A stretch of DNA of 64,000 nt, taken from Algorimicrobium echini. Lineage in GTDB: Bacteria > Bacteroidota > Bacteroidia > Flavobacteriales > Flavobacteriaceae. How positions within the stretch are numbered: position 1 is the stretch's first letter; the number at the start of each line of letters is the position of its first letter. Shown in pieces: positions 18,821 through 28,034 of the stretch. Under the pieces are notes generated by a model. The model ran no database searches. It was not told the DNA's origin and was given only the letters and a program-made list of their open reading frames with translations. The stretch spans positions 199,903 to 263,902 of the forward strand of contig NZ_FOVN01000005.1 in assembly GCF_900115185.1 (NCBI RefSeq), given 5' to 3'. The translations under genes were made by a program, and so were the position numbers.

Positions 18821-19641
18821 AAATACTCCAAAAATTCATCGGTTTTTTTATAAATGTCACTGGACTGTTTTCCAGAAAATTGGCTGCTCGTTTGGCTTTG
18901 TATTTATTTACAAAACCAAGACGTGGTAAATTAACCGAAAAGCAATTTGATTTTTTAGGCACCGCTTTCCGTGAAGAACTAACCATAAATAGCATTCCTA
19001 TTATGACCTATAGATGGCTAGGAAAAGGCAACACTATTTTATTAGCTCATGGTTGGGAAAGTAATGCTGCTAGATGGCAATATCTTATTGAGCCTTTAAG
19101 GAAACTAGATTATAATATTATTGCATTAGATGCTCCAGCACATGGCAAATCTGGTAGCAAACGATTTAACGCTATTTTATATGCAGATTTTATAAAAGTA
19201 GTATCCAAAAAGTTTAAACCCGATTTTATTATTGGGCATTCAGTTGGCGGTATGGCTTCCGTTTTTTCGCAAACAAATAGCGATTATAAAGCATTAAAAA
19301 AAATGATTTTATTAGGTACACCGTCTGAATTTACAGATGTTTTAATTCGTTATTACCAGATGATGGGATACAGCAAACGAACGGTAAAAAGCATTAATCA
19401 ATTAATTAAAGACCGATTTCATGCTGAACCTGAAAATTTTTCGACAGCTAAATATTTAGAAACGTTAAATTTAGAGGGTTTGATTATTCACGATGAAAAG
19501 GACACCATTATTCCATATCAGGATGCGCTTTCAATAAATAACAGCCTAAAAAACAGCAAATTAATAACCACAACAGGATTCGGACATTCTTTAGTAGACG
19601 ACAGCATATCCAACTATATTTATGAGTTTTTAAAAAGCTAA
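18817..19641 (+). CDS. Alpha/beta hydrolase
   Basis: A 274-residue serine hydrolase of the alpha/beta fold. The oxyanion segment LAHGWESNAARW is near residue 71, the nucleophile elbow GHSVGG near 141, a likely Asp in LEGLIIHDEKDTIIP near 225, and the catalytic His in TTGFGHS near 250. Its ATG overlaps the cupin stop (ATGA), so the two are translationally coupled. The N-terminal hydrophobic segment (FIGFFINVTGLFSRKLAAR) may tie it to the membrane. The substrate is unknown. Confidence 0.88.
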   Translation: MKILQKFIGFFINVTGLFSRKLAARLALYLFTKPRRGKLTEKQFDFLGTAFREELTINSIPIMTYRWLGKGNTILLAHGWESNAARWQYLIEPLRKLDYNIIALDAPAHGKSGSKRFNAILYADFIKVVSKKFKPDFIIGHSVGGMASVFSQTNSDYKALKKMILLGTPSEFTDVLIRYYQMMGYSKRTVKSINQLIKDRFHAEPENFSTAKYLETLNLEGLIIHDEKDTIIPYQDALSINNSLKNSKLITTTGFGHSLVDDSISNYIYEFLKS

Positions 19642-19646
19642 AATGA

Positions 19647-19654
19647 TATCTTTG
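19647..19654 (+). promoter_or_regulatory. -7 box of rluF, 4 nt from the start codon
   Basis: TATCTTTG is a perfect TAnnTTTG match ending 4 nt before the rluF ATG at 19659. Transcription would start at about the start codon. No TTG is seen at the expected -33 distance, so strength is uncertain. Confidence 0.45.
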
Positions 19655-19658
19655 TTCT

Positions 19659-20423
19659 ATGGAAGAAAAATTAACAAGACTCAATAAATATTTAAGCGAA
19701 GCTGGTTACTGTTCGCGTAGAGCAGCTGATAAACTCATAGAAGCCGGTCGTGTTACTATAAATGGTGTTGTTCCTGAAATGGGTACTAAAGTAACCGAAA
19801 CAGATGTTGTAGAAGTAGATGGAAAAGAAATAAAAGGCAAAGACAATGCTTTTGTATACTTGGCTTTCAACAAACCTGTTGGTATTGTTTGTACAACTGA
19901 TACACGCGTTGAAAAAGATAATATCATTGATTTTATAAAATATCCGAAACGTATTTTTCCAATAGGTCGTTTGGATAAGCCTAGTGAAGGTTTAATATTT
20001 CTTACTGATGATGGAGATATTGTAAATAAAATTTTACGCGCCAGCAACAACCACGAAAAGGAATATATTGTAACTGTTGACAAACCTATTTCCCAAACGT
20101 TTATTGAACATATGTCTAAAGGCATCTATTTAGAAGAACTAGACAAGACAACAAAAAAATGTGAGGTTGAAAAACTAGGAACACATGAGTTTAAAATTAT
20201 TTTAACCCAAGGCTTAAATAGACAAATTAGACGCATGTGCGAATATCTCAACTATGAGGTTGAAACACTCAAACGTGTTCGAATAATGAACATTAAATTA
20301 GATGTTCCTGTTGGGAAATACAGAGAATTTACCAAAACAGAGTTAACAGAACTGACACGTTTACTTGAAGATTCCACTAAAACATTTTTATCCAAAACCC
20401 CTCCAAAACAATCTAGAAGATAA
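19659..20423 (+). CDS. rluF: 23S rRNA pseudouridine synthase, RluF/RsuA type
   Basis: Makes pseudouridine in 23S rRNA. An S4 RNA-binding domain occupies the first 60 residues ([20 protein letters not shown]), followed by the RsuA-type catalytic domain with [10 protein letters not shown] near residue 105 holding the catalytic Asp, and [13 protein letters not shown]. The length of 254 fits RluF rather than longer RluB. It is followed within 5 nt by a VOC protein. The promoter box lies so close that the message may be leaderless. Confidence 0.9.
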   Translation: MEEKLTRLNKYLSEAGYCSRRAADKLIEAGRVTINGVVPEMGTKVTETDVVEVDGKEIKGKDNAFVYLAFNKPVGIVCTTDTRVEKDNIIDFIKYPKRIFPIGRLDKPSEGLIFLTDDGDIVNKILRASNNHEKEYIVTVDKPISQTFIEHMSKGIYLEELDKTTKKCEVEKLGTHEFKIILTQGLNRQIRRMCEYLNYEVETLKRVRIMNIKLDVPVGKYREFTKTELTELTRLLEDSTKTFLSKTPPKQSRR

Positions 20424-20428
20424 CCGTT

Positions 20429-20851
20429 ATGCCTACTATTTCACCATTCCATATAGCTATTCCTGTTCATAATTTAGAGACTTGCCGAGTTTTCTATCGT
20501 GATATTTTAAACTGCGAAGAAGGCAGAAGCAGTGAGCACTGGGTCGATTTTAATTTTTTTGGTCACCAATTAGTTATTCACTATAAACCAAAATCAGAAG
20601 AGACTATACATACGAATTCTGTTGATGGAAAATCGGTTCCAGTACCTCATTATGGTGTTGTTTTACCTTGGAATGATTTTCATGAGTTTTCAAAACATTT
20701 AAAATCTAAAAACATCCAATTTATTATTGAACCCTATATTCGTTTTGAAGGTCAAGTAGGCGAACAGGCAACCATGTTTTTTTATGACCCAGCAGGAAAT
20801 GCTCTAGAATTTAAAGCCTTCAAAGATTTGAATCAGTTGTTTGCTAAATAA
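20429..20851 (+). CDS. VOC family protein (glyoxalase/dioxygenase fold)
   Basis: A 140-residue protein of the vicinal-oxygen-chelate superfamily. Starts with [21 protein letters not shown], has [13 protein letters not shown], and ends with the second half-repeat [14 protein letters not shown]. Candidate metal ligands are His (FHIAI), His (HQLVIH) and Glu (NALEFK), as in glyoxalase-type enzymes. The substrate is not predictable. It lies 5 nt after rluF. Confidence 0.87.
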   Translation: MPTISPFHIAIPVHNLETCRVFYRDILNCEEGRSSEHWVDFNFFGHQLVIHYKPKSEETIHTNSVDGKSVPVPHYGVVLPWNDFHEFSKHLKSKNIQFIIEPYIRFEGQVGEQATMFFYDPAGNALEFKAFKDLNQLFAK

Positions 20852-20900
20852 ATCTGTGGTTAATTATCCAGACTTATAAGTACTATTTTATAGTAAGCAC

Positions 20901-21617
20901 CTACTTTTTACGCGTTAAATAAAACGGCCAGTATATTAACAAGAAAAATGGAATTAGAATAACTTCCATAACCAACAAATAGTAAGGCCACTCACCAAAA
21001 TAATCTAATGCAGAAGCGGATTCTGGTTTGCTATTTAAATAAGAGTAATTGGCTCCCAACACATTATTTAAAACCATAAGGATAATGGCATAAATTTGAA
21101 GTGCAAAGAAGGACTTAAAAACACTTTTAAATTTTGGTCGCATTTTCAATACGAATGTGGCATAAAAAATAATAGTGAGCAATCCTAAATGTACAATCCA
21201 ATATCTAAAATAATCTAAACTAGGAAAGCCATTGGCAATATCGGGTGTAATAACCCCTTGCAAGGTTCCAGCAATAATCCAAAACAAAAGAATTTCGTAC
21301 ATCCAATACCTTCTAGTGTATGTAAAACATGGAATGATTAGAGCTAAAAAACTGCAGAGAAATAAGGGTAAATCTTCCGATAAATTATAATTACCAAGAA
21401 GAATGTGATAAACGTGAAAAGCAATAACAGTTAACGAAACCAAAGCTCCAAGAAACTGAAATGTTTTTATTTTTTTCTGCTGATTCAATTTACGATTAGA
21501 AACGCGAATCAGTAAGATAGCTGTACTAGCAACTAAAATGATTGGCAAAACATGCTGCCAACTACCTATTGTAACACGCTCTACAAGGCATGAAGTCAGA
21601 AAGAAACCGAAAAACAT
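20901..21617 (-). CDS. TIGR02206-type (YwaF-like) integral membrane protein
   Basis: A 238-residue inner-membrane protein with about seven hydrophobic segments. The spacing of LPLFLCSF, ITPDIANGFPSLDYFRYWIVHLG and the C-terminal WPYYLLVMEV are typical of the TIGR02206/YwaF family. Function is unknown. It lies just downstream of folD on the same strand (17-nt gap) and probably shares its transcript. Confidence 0.8.
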   Translation of the reverse strand: MFFGFFLTSCLVERVTIGSWQHVLPIILVASTAILLIRVSNRKLNQQKKIKTFQFLGALVSLTVIAFHVYHILLGNYNLSEDLPLFLCSFLALIIPCFTYTRRYWMYEILLFWIIAGTLQGVITPDIANGFPSLDYFRYWIVHLGLLTIIFYATFVLKMRPKFKSVFKSFFALQIYAIILMVLNNVLGANYSYLNSKPESASALDYFGEWPYYLLVMEVILIPFFLLIYWPFYLTRKK

Positions 21618-21633
21618 ATTACAATATAAGTCT

Positions 21634-22512
21634 TTATTGTAAGTGTCTTTCTCTTGCTAACAAAGTATTTTTAAGCAACATGGCAATTGTCATTGGGCCA
21701 ACACCTCCTGGAACAGGTGTTATGTAGCTTGCCTTTTTACTGACATTTTCAAAATCTACATCACCTGTTATGATGTACCCTTTTGGCGAATTATCATCTG
21801 GAACCCGTGTAATTCCTACATCAATAATAACAGCATCGTCTTTTACCATTTCAGCTTTTAAATAGTTAGGATGCCCTAAAGCGGTAATAATAATATCTGC
21901 TTGACTTGTAATTTGAGTAATATTTTTGGTGTGACTATGCGTTAAAGTAACTGTCGAATTCCCCGGAAATCCTTTTCTACCCATTAAGATACTCATAGGA
22001 CGACCCACTATATGACTACGACCAATAACAACGGTATGTTTTCCTTTAGTTTCTACATTATATCTGTCTAATAATTCTAGAATTCCAAAGGGAGTTGCTG
22101 GAATAAAGGTAGACATATCTAAAGCCATTTTTCCAAAATTCATAGGGTGAAAACCATCTACATCTTTATCTGGATTGACAGCCATTAATACTTTTTGGGT
22201 GTCAATCTGCTCTGGAAGTGGTAACTGGATTATAAACCCATCTATATCCGGATTTTCGTTTAAGTCTTTAATTTTATCTAATAATTCAATTTCGCTTGTG
22301 GTATTAGACATTCGTACCATGGTAGACTCAAAACCAACACGCTCACAAGCCCGCACTTTACTGGCAACATATGTTAAACTAGCACCATCATTACCAACAA
22401 TAATAGCGGCTAAATGAGGGACTTTTTCGCCTTTGGCTATAATCTTCTTAACCTCGTCTGCAATTTCATTTTTAATATCGTTGCTTACTTTTTTTCCGTC
22501 TAGTATGACCAT
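21634..22512 (-). CDS. folD: Bifunctional methylene-THF dehydrogenase / cyclohydrolase
   Basis: Interconverts 5,10-methylene-THF and 10-formyl-THF in one-carbon metabolism. Visible motifs are YVASKVRACERVG with the catalytic Lys, QLPLPEQID, GRSHIVGRPMS and PGGVGPMTIAMLL. I start at the ATG at 22512 (292 residues, MVILDGKK), the usual FolD N terminus. The frame is open ten codons further but adds nothing conserved. A TAGCTTTG -7 candidate lies at 22560-22553 on the minus strand. Confidence 0.96.
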   Translation of the reverse strand: MVILDGKKVSNDIKNEIADEVKKIIAKGEKVPHLAAIIVGNDGASLTYVASKVRACERVGFESTMVRMSNTTSEIELLDKIKDLNENPDIDGFIIQLPLPEQIDTQKVLMAVNPDKDVDGFHPMNFGKMALDMSTFIPATPFGILELLDRYNVETKGKHTVVIGRSHIVGRPMSILMGRKGFPGNSTVTLTHSHTKNITQITSQADIIITALGHPNYLKAEMVKDDAVIIDVGITRVPDDNSPKGYIITGDVDFENVSKKASYITPVPGGVGPMTIAMLLKNTLLARERHLQ

Positions 22513-22552
22513 AATTATTACTGTTTTATTGCAAGAACGCAAAGGCGCAAAG

Positions 22553-22560
22553 CAAAGCTA
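22553..22560 (-). promoter_or_regulatory. -7 candidate of folD
   Basis: Minus-strand TAGCTTTG, matching TAnnTTTG, about 40 nt upstream of the chosen folD start. No -33 element was recognised. Confidence 0.35.
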
Positions 22561-22665
22561 TACTACATTATATCTGTAAAATTTTCTAAAAACAAAATCA
22601 GCTATCATTACATGCTGACTATTTAACTTTCCCAATTGTGAGGAATATCCGCAAGACAAGGAGCT

Positions 22666-23994
22666 TTACCTCATCCCTTTCATAGCCTGCATCATGGCTT
22701 TACCTTTTCCTCCTTGCATCATTTTCATCATTTTACCCATTTGGTCAAACTGTTTTAATAGTTGGTTAACCTCTTGGACTGATGTGCCTGATCCTTTTCC
22801 AATTCGTTTTTTTCTACTGGCATTAATAACAGATGGGTTTGTGCGTTCTAAAGGTGTCATAGAATGAATAATAGCTTCAATGCCTTTAAAAGCATCATCA
22901 TCAATATCAATATCTTTCATCATTTTTCCAGCTCCAGGAATCATGCCGATAAGATCTTTCATATTACCCATTTTCTTAATTTGCTGAATTTGCTTTAAGA
23001 AATCATCAAAACCGAATTGGTTTTTGGCTATTTTTTTCTGAAGTTTTCTAGCTTCTACTTCATCATATTGCTCTTGAGCTCTTTCAACAAGTGACACAAC
23101 ATCACCCATTCCTAGAATTCTATCTGCCATACGTGAAGGGTAGAAAACATCAATAGCCTCCATTTTCTCACCTGTACCAATAAACTTAATTGGTTTATTA
23201 ACTACAGATTTAATGGAAATAGCTGCTCCACCACGTGTATCTCCGTCTAACTTGGTTAGAATTACACCATCAAAATTCAAGACATCGTTGAAGGCTTTAG
23301 CTGTATTTACTGCATCTTGCCCTGTCATGGAGTCAACAACAAACAATGTTTCTTGTGGCTGAGTGGCTTTATGAATATTAGATATTTCGGTCATCATGGC
23401 CTCATCAACCGCTAAACGACCAGCAGTATCTATTATAACCACATTATGCCCATTTGCTTTTGCGTGTGCAATACCAGCTTGTGCTATAGCAACGGGATCG
23501 GTATTGCCTTTATCGCTATAAACTTCAACACCTATTTGATCACCCACAACGTGTAATTGGTCAACTGCTGCAGGACGATACACATCACAGGCCACTAATA
23601 AAGGCTTTTTAGTTTTTTTGTTTTTAAGAAAATTGGCTAATTTACCAGAAAAGGTTGTTTTACCAGATCCTTGTAAACCAGACATTAGAATAACGCTTGG
23701 TGCACCGGATAAATTTAGCCCTTCGGCATCACCACCCATTAATTCGGTTAATTCGTCTTTTACGATTTTAACCATTAATTGGCCTGGCTGAAGTGTCGTT
23801 AATACATTTTGTCCAAGTGCTTTTTCTTTTACACGAACGGTAAATTCTTTAGCAATTTTAAAGTTAACATCGGCATCTAAAAGCGCTCTTCGTACTTCTT
23901 TTAAAGTTTCGGCTACGTTAACTTCTGTAATGCTTCCGTGTCCTTTTAATACGTGTAACGCTTTATCTAACTTTTCACTTAAATTATTAAACAT
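22666..23994 (-). CDS. ffh: Signal recognition particle protein Ffh
   Basis: GTPase that binds signal sequences and 4.5S RNA for co-translational targeting. The N domain is followed by the G domain with GLQGSGKTT (G1, near 107), DVYRPAAVDQL, DTAGR (near 190) and TKLDGD (near 247), then the M domain, which ends in a methionine-rich tail (DQMGKMMKMMQGGKGKAMMQ). At 442 residues it is full length. It is upstream of folD on the same strand with a 153-nt gap. Confidence 0.97.
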   Translation of the reverse strand: MFNNLSEKLDKALHVLKGHGSITEVNVAETLKEVRRALLDADVNFKIAKEFTVRVKEKALGQNVLTTLQPGQLMVKIVKDELTELMGGDAEGLNLSGAPSVILMSGLQGSGKTTFSGKLANFLKNKKTKKPLLVACDVYRPAAVDQLHVVGDQIGVEVYSDKGNTDPVAIAQAGIAHAKANGHNVVIIDTAGRLAVDEAMMTEISNIHKATQPQETLFVVDSMTGQDAVNTAKAFNDVLNFDGVILTKLDGDTRGGAAISIKSVVNKPIKFIGTGEKMEAIDVFYPSRMADRILGMGDVVSLVERAQEQYDEVEARKLQKKIAKNQFGFDDFLKQIQQIKKMGNMKDLIGMIPGAGKMMKDIDIDDDAFKGIEAIIHSMTPLERTNPSVINASRKKRIGKGSGTSVQEVNQLLKQFDQMGKMMKMMQGGKGKAMMQAMKGMR

Positions 23995-24017
23995 ACTTCT
24001 TATAAATTTTAAAGAAG

Positions 24018-24025
24018 CAAATTTA
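24018..24025 (-). promoter_or_regulatory. -7 candidate of ffh
   Basis: Minus-strand TAAATTTG, matching TAnnTTTG, about 24 nt upstream of the ffh start. Confidence 0.4.
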
Positions 24026-24071
24026 ATGATTTGATTGCTATTAATAAAGCGATGCTCATATTTAATTACAT

Positions 24072-24106
24072 AAAAAAGAGCTGCCTCATTTGGACAGCTC
24101 TTTACT
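24072..24106. terminator. Terminator of the modular lipoprotein gene
   Basis: AAAGAGCTG / CAGCTCTTT stem with flanking A and T runs, downstream of the minus-strand gene that ends at 24135. Confidence 0.78.
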
Positions 24107-24134
24107 ACTAAAAATAAAACTATTAACTAATTGG

Positions 24135-26450
24135 TTACAGACATTGAAAACAATCTGCTTCTAAATTATACAAATCACCAACTTCATTAGGACTTAAAGT
24201 ACGTTTGTACACGCGTAAGTCATCTAAATGCCCTGTAAAAAATTGTCCCACTACATAATTACTTAAGGGATCCGAATCTATATTAAAATTGGAATTTTCA
24301 TCAATATTTCGCAATTGACCATCGCGATATAAACGAATGGTGTTGTTGGAATCTCTAGTTATTACTAAATGATGCCAGTCTGTGTTTTCCCATTGCACAT
24401 CCACTTCACCATTCCAATCGTTATCCCAAAGCCCGTAACCATTTGTTGTATCGCTTACTAAAGGCGTGTTTAAATCGTAAACCGCTAATTGAAACCCTTC
24501 GGAGTTTACATTCCCTTTTTGGAAAATAGTTTCAAAATTTCCTAAATCATCATTTTGCATTTTAAACCAAACACTTACTGAAAAATTATCACCTTGAACC
24601 AATTGGTTTTGGGCTGTTACTGGAATGGAAAAGTTTGAAGTTCCATCAAATGAAACCGCACAAGTGGCATTTCCAGCACGATCTTCAGTTAAAAATGTAA
24701 AGCCAGGAACTATTTCACCACTAATTAAGTCTCGAACCTCATCGCCAAAAGGCATGTAGATTATTAAATCGTTTGTTAAAGTCCCAGGATTATTACATGC
24801 TGGACAATCACGCTCCATAACCATATTGGTGTTATTAACATTTACCATTTCTAGTCGATCCTCCTCACATGCAATAATCAACCAATAATCATTTACCGCT
24901 TGAATATTTGGCCCATTAACACCACTTAACTCCAGCGCCACACTGCTACCTGTTTGTGTTGTAGACCAGTTGGCTGTTATATTTAAACCATTACCCGTAA
25001 CTACTACTTCAGAAGTTGATATAAATTCAAAATTATACATAATTAAATGGTCGTCGCCATTATAACTTACCACATTCCAAATACAGGATTGTAGATAGTT
25101 ATCAATGTCTGATTCTAAACAGTTGGCACTACAGTTTTCAAGTTCCAAGCCGATTTCAAAAACTTCAAACTGGCCATTAACAGCTTCTATTCTTAAATAA
25201 ATAGTTTGCGGATTTGTAGTATTAGAAAATGAGTTGGGTTGTGCAATGGCATTTACTCCATTTTCAGCATCGGCTAATGTTACATGAAATGTTGGTGTAA
25301 AATCTACATTACAAGTTACAGTGCCCAATACCAATGTTTCCAATTCAAAAACTCCAACTCCATCATTGTCAAAATCACAAATCGTTAATGTCTGATTGGC
25401 AAAACAATTAAAAGGATATTCTTGACAGTCCTGTTCTAAAACCATTTCAACCGTTTCAGAGTTTATTTGTTGGGTGAATACTAATCGATCATCGCTACAA
25501 GTTTCTACCAACCAATCGCCTTCTAATGGCGTAAAATCTGTCAATCCCGATATGTTTAATACCACTTGCTCATCAATAGTTGAAACATTCCAGTTTCCAC
25601 CAACCGTTAAAGAGCTTGTTCCATAAATAATCTGTAATAAATTATTATCATTAAAATAAAAGTCAAAACCTACATAATCATCGTTACCGCTGTGAGCTGC
25701 CATTGTCCAATGACATTCTTGTAAATTTTCAATAACTTCATCAAGATCACAGTCATAGAAACAGTTTTCATTAGCTGCATTAATAGCCTCTTCCATTTCC
25801 TGATTACTAGTTACCTCAACAGTTTCACCGTTAGTGTACATTAAAGAAACTGGAAAATTTAAACTCGCTAAAACAACACCATTATTACCATTTTCTAGAC
25901 CTTCTAAAAAGATATATAATTCGTAATCATTCTCAATGACAACTGTATCGATAACTTGAAAATCTGTATTATAAATTGAAAACGAAATTGGGTATACAAA
26001 ATCAACGCATTCTATAATGTTTTCATCTGCAATACAAGTTTCTATAAAATCGTCTAATGCTTCAACAGATTCAATTTGTATTTCTGTATAATCGTTAAGA
26101 ATTATGGTGATTGGGAATAAAAACGCTACGGTATCTTCATCGGTATTACTAGCATCAAATATAGCTTCTAAAAGACTCAAGTCATCTAAAGCTTCAATGG
26201 TTAGTGTTATGCCATTTGCTTCAATAGTTACTGGTAAATTAACTGTAAAGCAATCGGAACCATCTAGAAGGTTATCAACACGTCCATTGTTTGCTGAAGC
26301 ACCTCTCATGGCATTTGCCAAATTGGAATCTGGCTGAATAATTTCCTGTTCGTTTGGTGGAGTTTCTTCAATTACTTCGTCTTGACATGCGGTTAGCGAA
26401 ATAAATAGCATACCTATAAGTATGAAGATCCATTTGATTGATTGTTTCAT
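24135..26450 (-). CDS. Large modular lipoprotein with C-terminal LamG domain
   Basis: A 771-residue predicted surface lipoprotein. Signal peptide with lipobox ISLTAC (Cys22), then an acidic tether. Residues about 45-240 hold four related short modules, each with a '[FL]P(V/I)(T/S)I' strand (NLPVTI, LFPITI, VYPISF, NFPVSL). Then come two beta-rich modules of about 100 residues (beginning ECHWTMAAHSGND and SCIWNVVSYNGDD, each ending with an ER/EQDC-type Cys), separated by an Ig-like piece with ICDFDNDGVGVFEL. The last 200 residues are a LamG/concanavalin-like domain (FDGTSNF...NFSVSVWFK, WHHLVITRD, YRDGQL, GHLDDLRVYKRTLS). I chose the ATG at 26450, which gives a normal signal peptide; the frame is open eight codons further. 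It is divergent from a sigma/anti-sigma/receptor cassette. Confidence 0.8.
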   Translation of the reverse strand: MKQSIKWIFILIGMLFISLTACQDEVIEETPPNEQEIIQPDSNLANAMRGASANNGRVDNLLDGSDCFTVNLPVTIEANGITLTIEALDDLSLLEAIFDASNTDEDTVAFLFPITIILNDYTEIQIESVEALDDFIETCIADENIIECVDFVYPISFSIYNTDFQVIDTVVIENDYELYIFLEGLENGNNGVVLASLNFPVSLMYTNGETVEVTSNQEMEEAINAANENCFYDCDLDEVIENLQECHWTMAAHSGNDDYVGFDFYFNDNNLLQIIYGTSSLTVGGNWNVSTIDEQVVLNISGLTDFTPLEGDWLVETCSDDRLVFTQQINSETVEMVLEQDCQEYPFNCFANQTLTICDFDNDGVGVFELETLVLGTVTCNVDFTPTFHVTLADAENGVNAIAQPNSFSNTTNPQTIYLRIEAVNGQFEVFEIGLELENCSANCLESDIDNYLQSCIWNVVSYNGDDHLIMYNFEFISTSEVVVTGNGLNITANWSTTQTGSSVALELSGVNGPNIQAVNDYWLIIACEEDRLEMVNVNNTNMVMERDCPACNNPGTLTNDLIIYMPFGDEVRDLISGEIVPGFTFLTEDRAGNATCAVSFDGTSNFSIPVTAQNQLVQGDNFSVSVWFKMQNDDLGNFETIFQKGNVNSEGFQLAVYDLNTPLVSDTTNGYGLWDNDWNGEVDVQWENTDWHHLVITRDSNNTIRLYRDGQLRNIDENSNFNIDSDPLSNYVVGQFFTGHLDDLRVYKRTLSPNEVGDLYNLEADCFQCL

Positions 26451-26553
26451 GATAAATGTTTTAATTAGACTCATTTCTTATAAAACAGTTTAAATTAAAA
26501 AACTCCTACCATGCCATATCTTTTTTTATACATTTACAGACAGAAACTAAAAA

Positions 26554-27069
26554 ATGTCTAAAGATTTAAATGAAAATATTTGTCAGGAACAGTTGTTTTC
26601 CAAGCTGTTTAAAACGCATGCTAAAAACTTGCACGACTTTTTATATTACAAATTTGGCAATCATTTAAATCCGCAGGATCAAGTTCAAGAAGCGTTTATA
26701 AAATTATGGAAAAACTGTAAGGATATTAAACCTTCCAAAGCCAAATCCTATTTATTCACGGTTGCCAATAATTTAATGTTGAATGCTGTGGCACACCAAA
26801 AAGTGGTTTTAAAATTTCAAGAAATCAAGCCCAAATCCGCCACAAATGAAACGCCTGAATTCCTTTTAGAAGAGCGTGAATATATGCAGAAACTCCAAAA
26901 CGCAATATCAAATTTAACCGAAGCACAACGTGTGGCCTTTTTACTAAACCGGATTGAAGGCAAAAAACACAAAGAAATAGCGGCTATGCTAGATATTTCA
27001 ACCAAAGCTGTAGAAAAACGTATTTATGGAGCTTTAAAACAATTACGAAAAGATATTGAAGATATTTAA
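26554..27069 (+). CDS. ECF sigma-70 family factor (FecI-like)
   Basis: A 171-residue extracytoplasmic-function sigma factor. Region 2 is seen in LHDFLYYKFGNHLNPQDQVQEAFIKLWKN and region 4 in LTEAQRVAFLLNRIEGKKHKEIA followed by LDISTKAVEKRIYGALKQLR (helix-turn-helix). A FecR-type anti-sigma gene and a TonB-dependent receptor follow. By analogy with the Fec system, binding of a ligand by the receptor would release this factor. It is divergent from the LamG lipoprotein with a 103-nt shared upstream region, which makes that gene a plausible target. Confidence 0.93.
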   Translation: MSKDLNENICQEQLFSKLFKTHAKNLHDFLYYKFGNHLNPQDQVQEAFIKLWKNCKDIKPSKAKSYLFTVANNLMLNAVAHQKVVLKFQEIKPKSATNETPEFLLEEREYMQKLQNAISNLTEAQRVAFLLNRIEGKKHKEIAAMLDISTKAVEKRIYGALKQLRKDIEDI

Positions 27070-27134
27070 AAAAACAGATCCAGTAAGGTAGGAAAAACAA
27101 CTGTGAACTTGTTATATAGATGAATAGGTAAATT

Positions 27135-28034
27135 ATGAATCGAGACGAACTCATACAAAAATGGTTACGGGACGACTTAAACCCTCAAGAGATGGAGGCG
27201 TTTAAGGCACTTGATGATTATGACGCACTCATTAAGTTATCAGAAAGTTTAAAGCATTTTAAAGCGCCAGCGTTTGATGAGTCGGTTGCTTTTGAAACCA
27301 TTTCGGCAGAAATTTCTAAAAAGCCAAAATCAAAAACAAAATGGTTAAAACCTATTTTAAGGATTGCCGCTTTACTTGCCATTTCGTTTAGTGTTTATTA
27401 CTATACCTCAACGTTAGACACAAGCATATCAACACTTACTGCAGATAAAACAACCTTTTATTTACCAGATCATTCTCAAGTAACATTAAATGCATTATCC
27501 AAAATAACCTACAATAAAAAAAATTGGAAAAACCAACGTGAACTTACATTGCATGGTGAAGCCTTTTTTAAAGTTGAAAAGGGTTCCAAATTTAACGTCC
27601 AAACATCCTTTGGAACTATTACCGTTTTAGGAACTCAATTTTTAGTAGAAAATAGGAACGATATTTTTGAAGTAGTTTGTTATGAAGGTTCTGTACAGGT
27701 TACAACTGAAGATAAAAATTTGGTTTTAAAACCAGGCGATCAATTTTTAATTCTAGATGGAGAATTCATTGCTCAAGAAAAAGAAAACAGCGCAAATCCC
27801 GCTTGGTTACACAACGAAAGTCAGTTTAAAAGTATGCCATACAAATTTGTTTTAAATGAATGGGAACGACATTACAAACAAAAATTAGATGCAAAAACCA
27901 TTAATACATCGGTATTGTTTACAGGAAAATTTGTTCACGATGATTTAGATTTGGCTCTCAAAGCCATTACATTACCGCTAAACATAAAATACACCAAAAA
28001 AGAAAATGGATTGATTGTATTGCATGAAAAATAG
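27135..28034 (+). CDS. FecR-family anti-sigma factor
   Basis: A 299-residue inner-membrane regulator. Residues 1-75 are cytoplasmic and would hold the sigma factor, one membrane helix lies near 76-92 (LRIAALLAISFSVYYY), and the periplasmic FecR domain follows (LPDHSQVTLNALSKITYNK, LHGEAFFKVEKG, TVLGTQFLV). The C-terminal domain resembles the STN-contacting part of FecR proteins. It overlaps the receptor start by 11 nt. Confidence 0.92.
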   Translation: MNRDELIQKWLRDDLNPQEMEAFKALDDYDALIKLSESLKHFKAPAFDESVAFETISAEISKKPKSKTKWLKPILRIAALLAISFSVYYYTSTLDTSISTLTADKTTFYLPDHSQVTLNALSKITYNKKNWKNQRELTLHGEAFFKVEKGSKFNVQTSFGTITVLGTQFLVENRNDIFEVVCYEGSVQVTTEDKNLVLKPGDQFLILDGEFIAQEKENSANPAWLHNESQFKSMPYKFVLNEWERHYKQKLDAKTINTSVLFTGKFVHDDLDLALKAITLPLNIKYTKKENGLIVLHEK

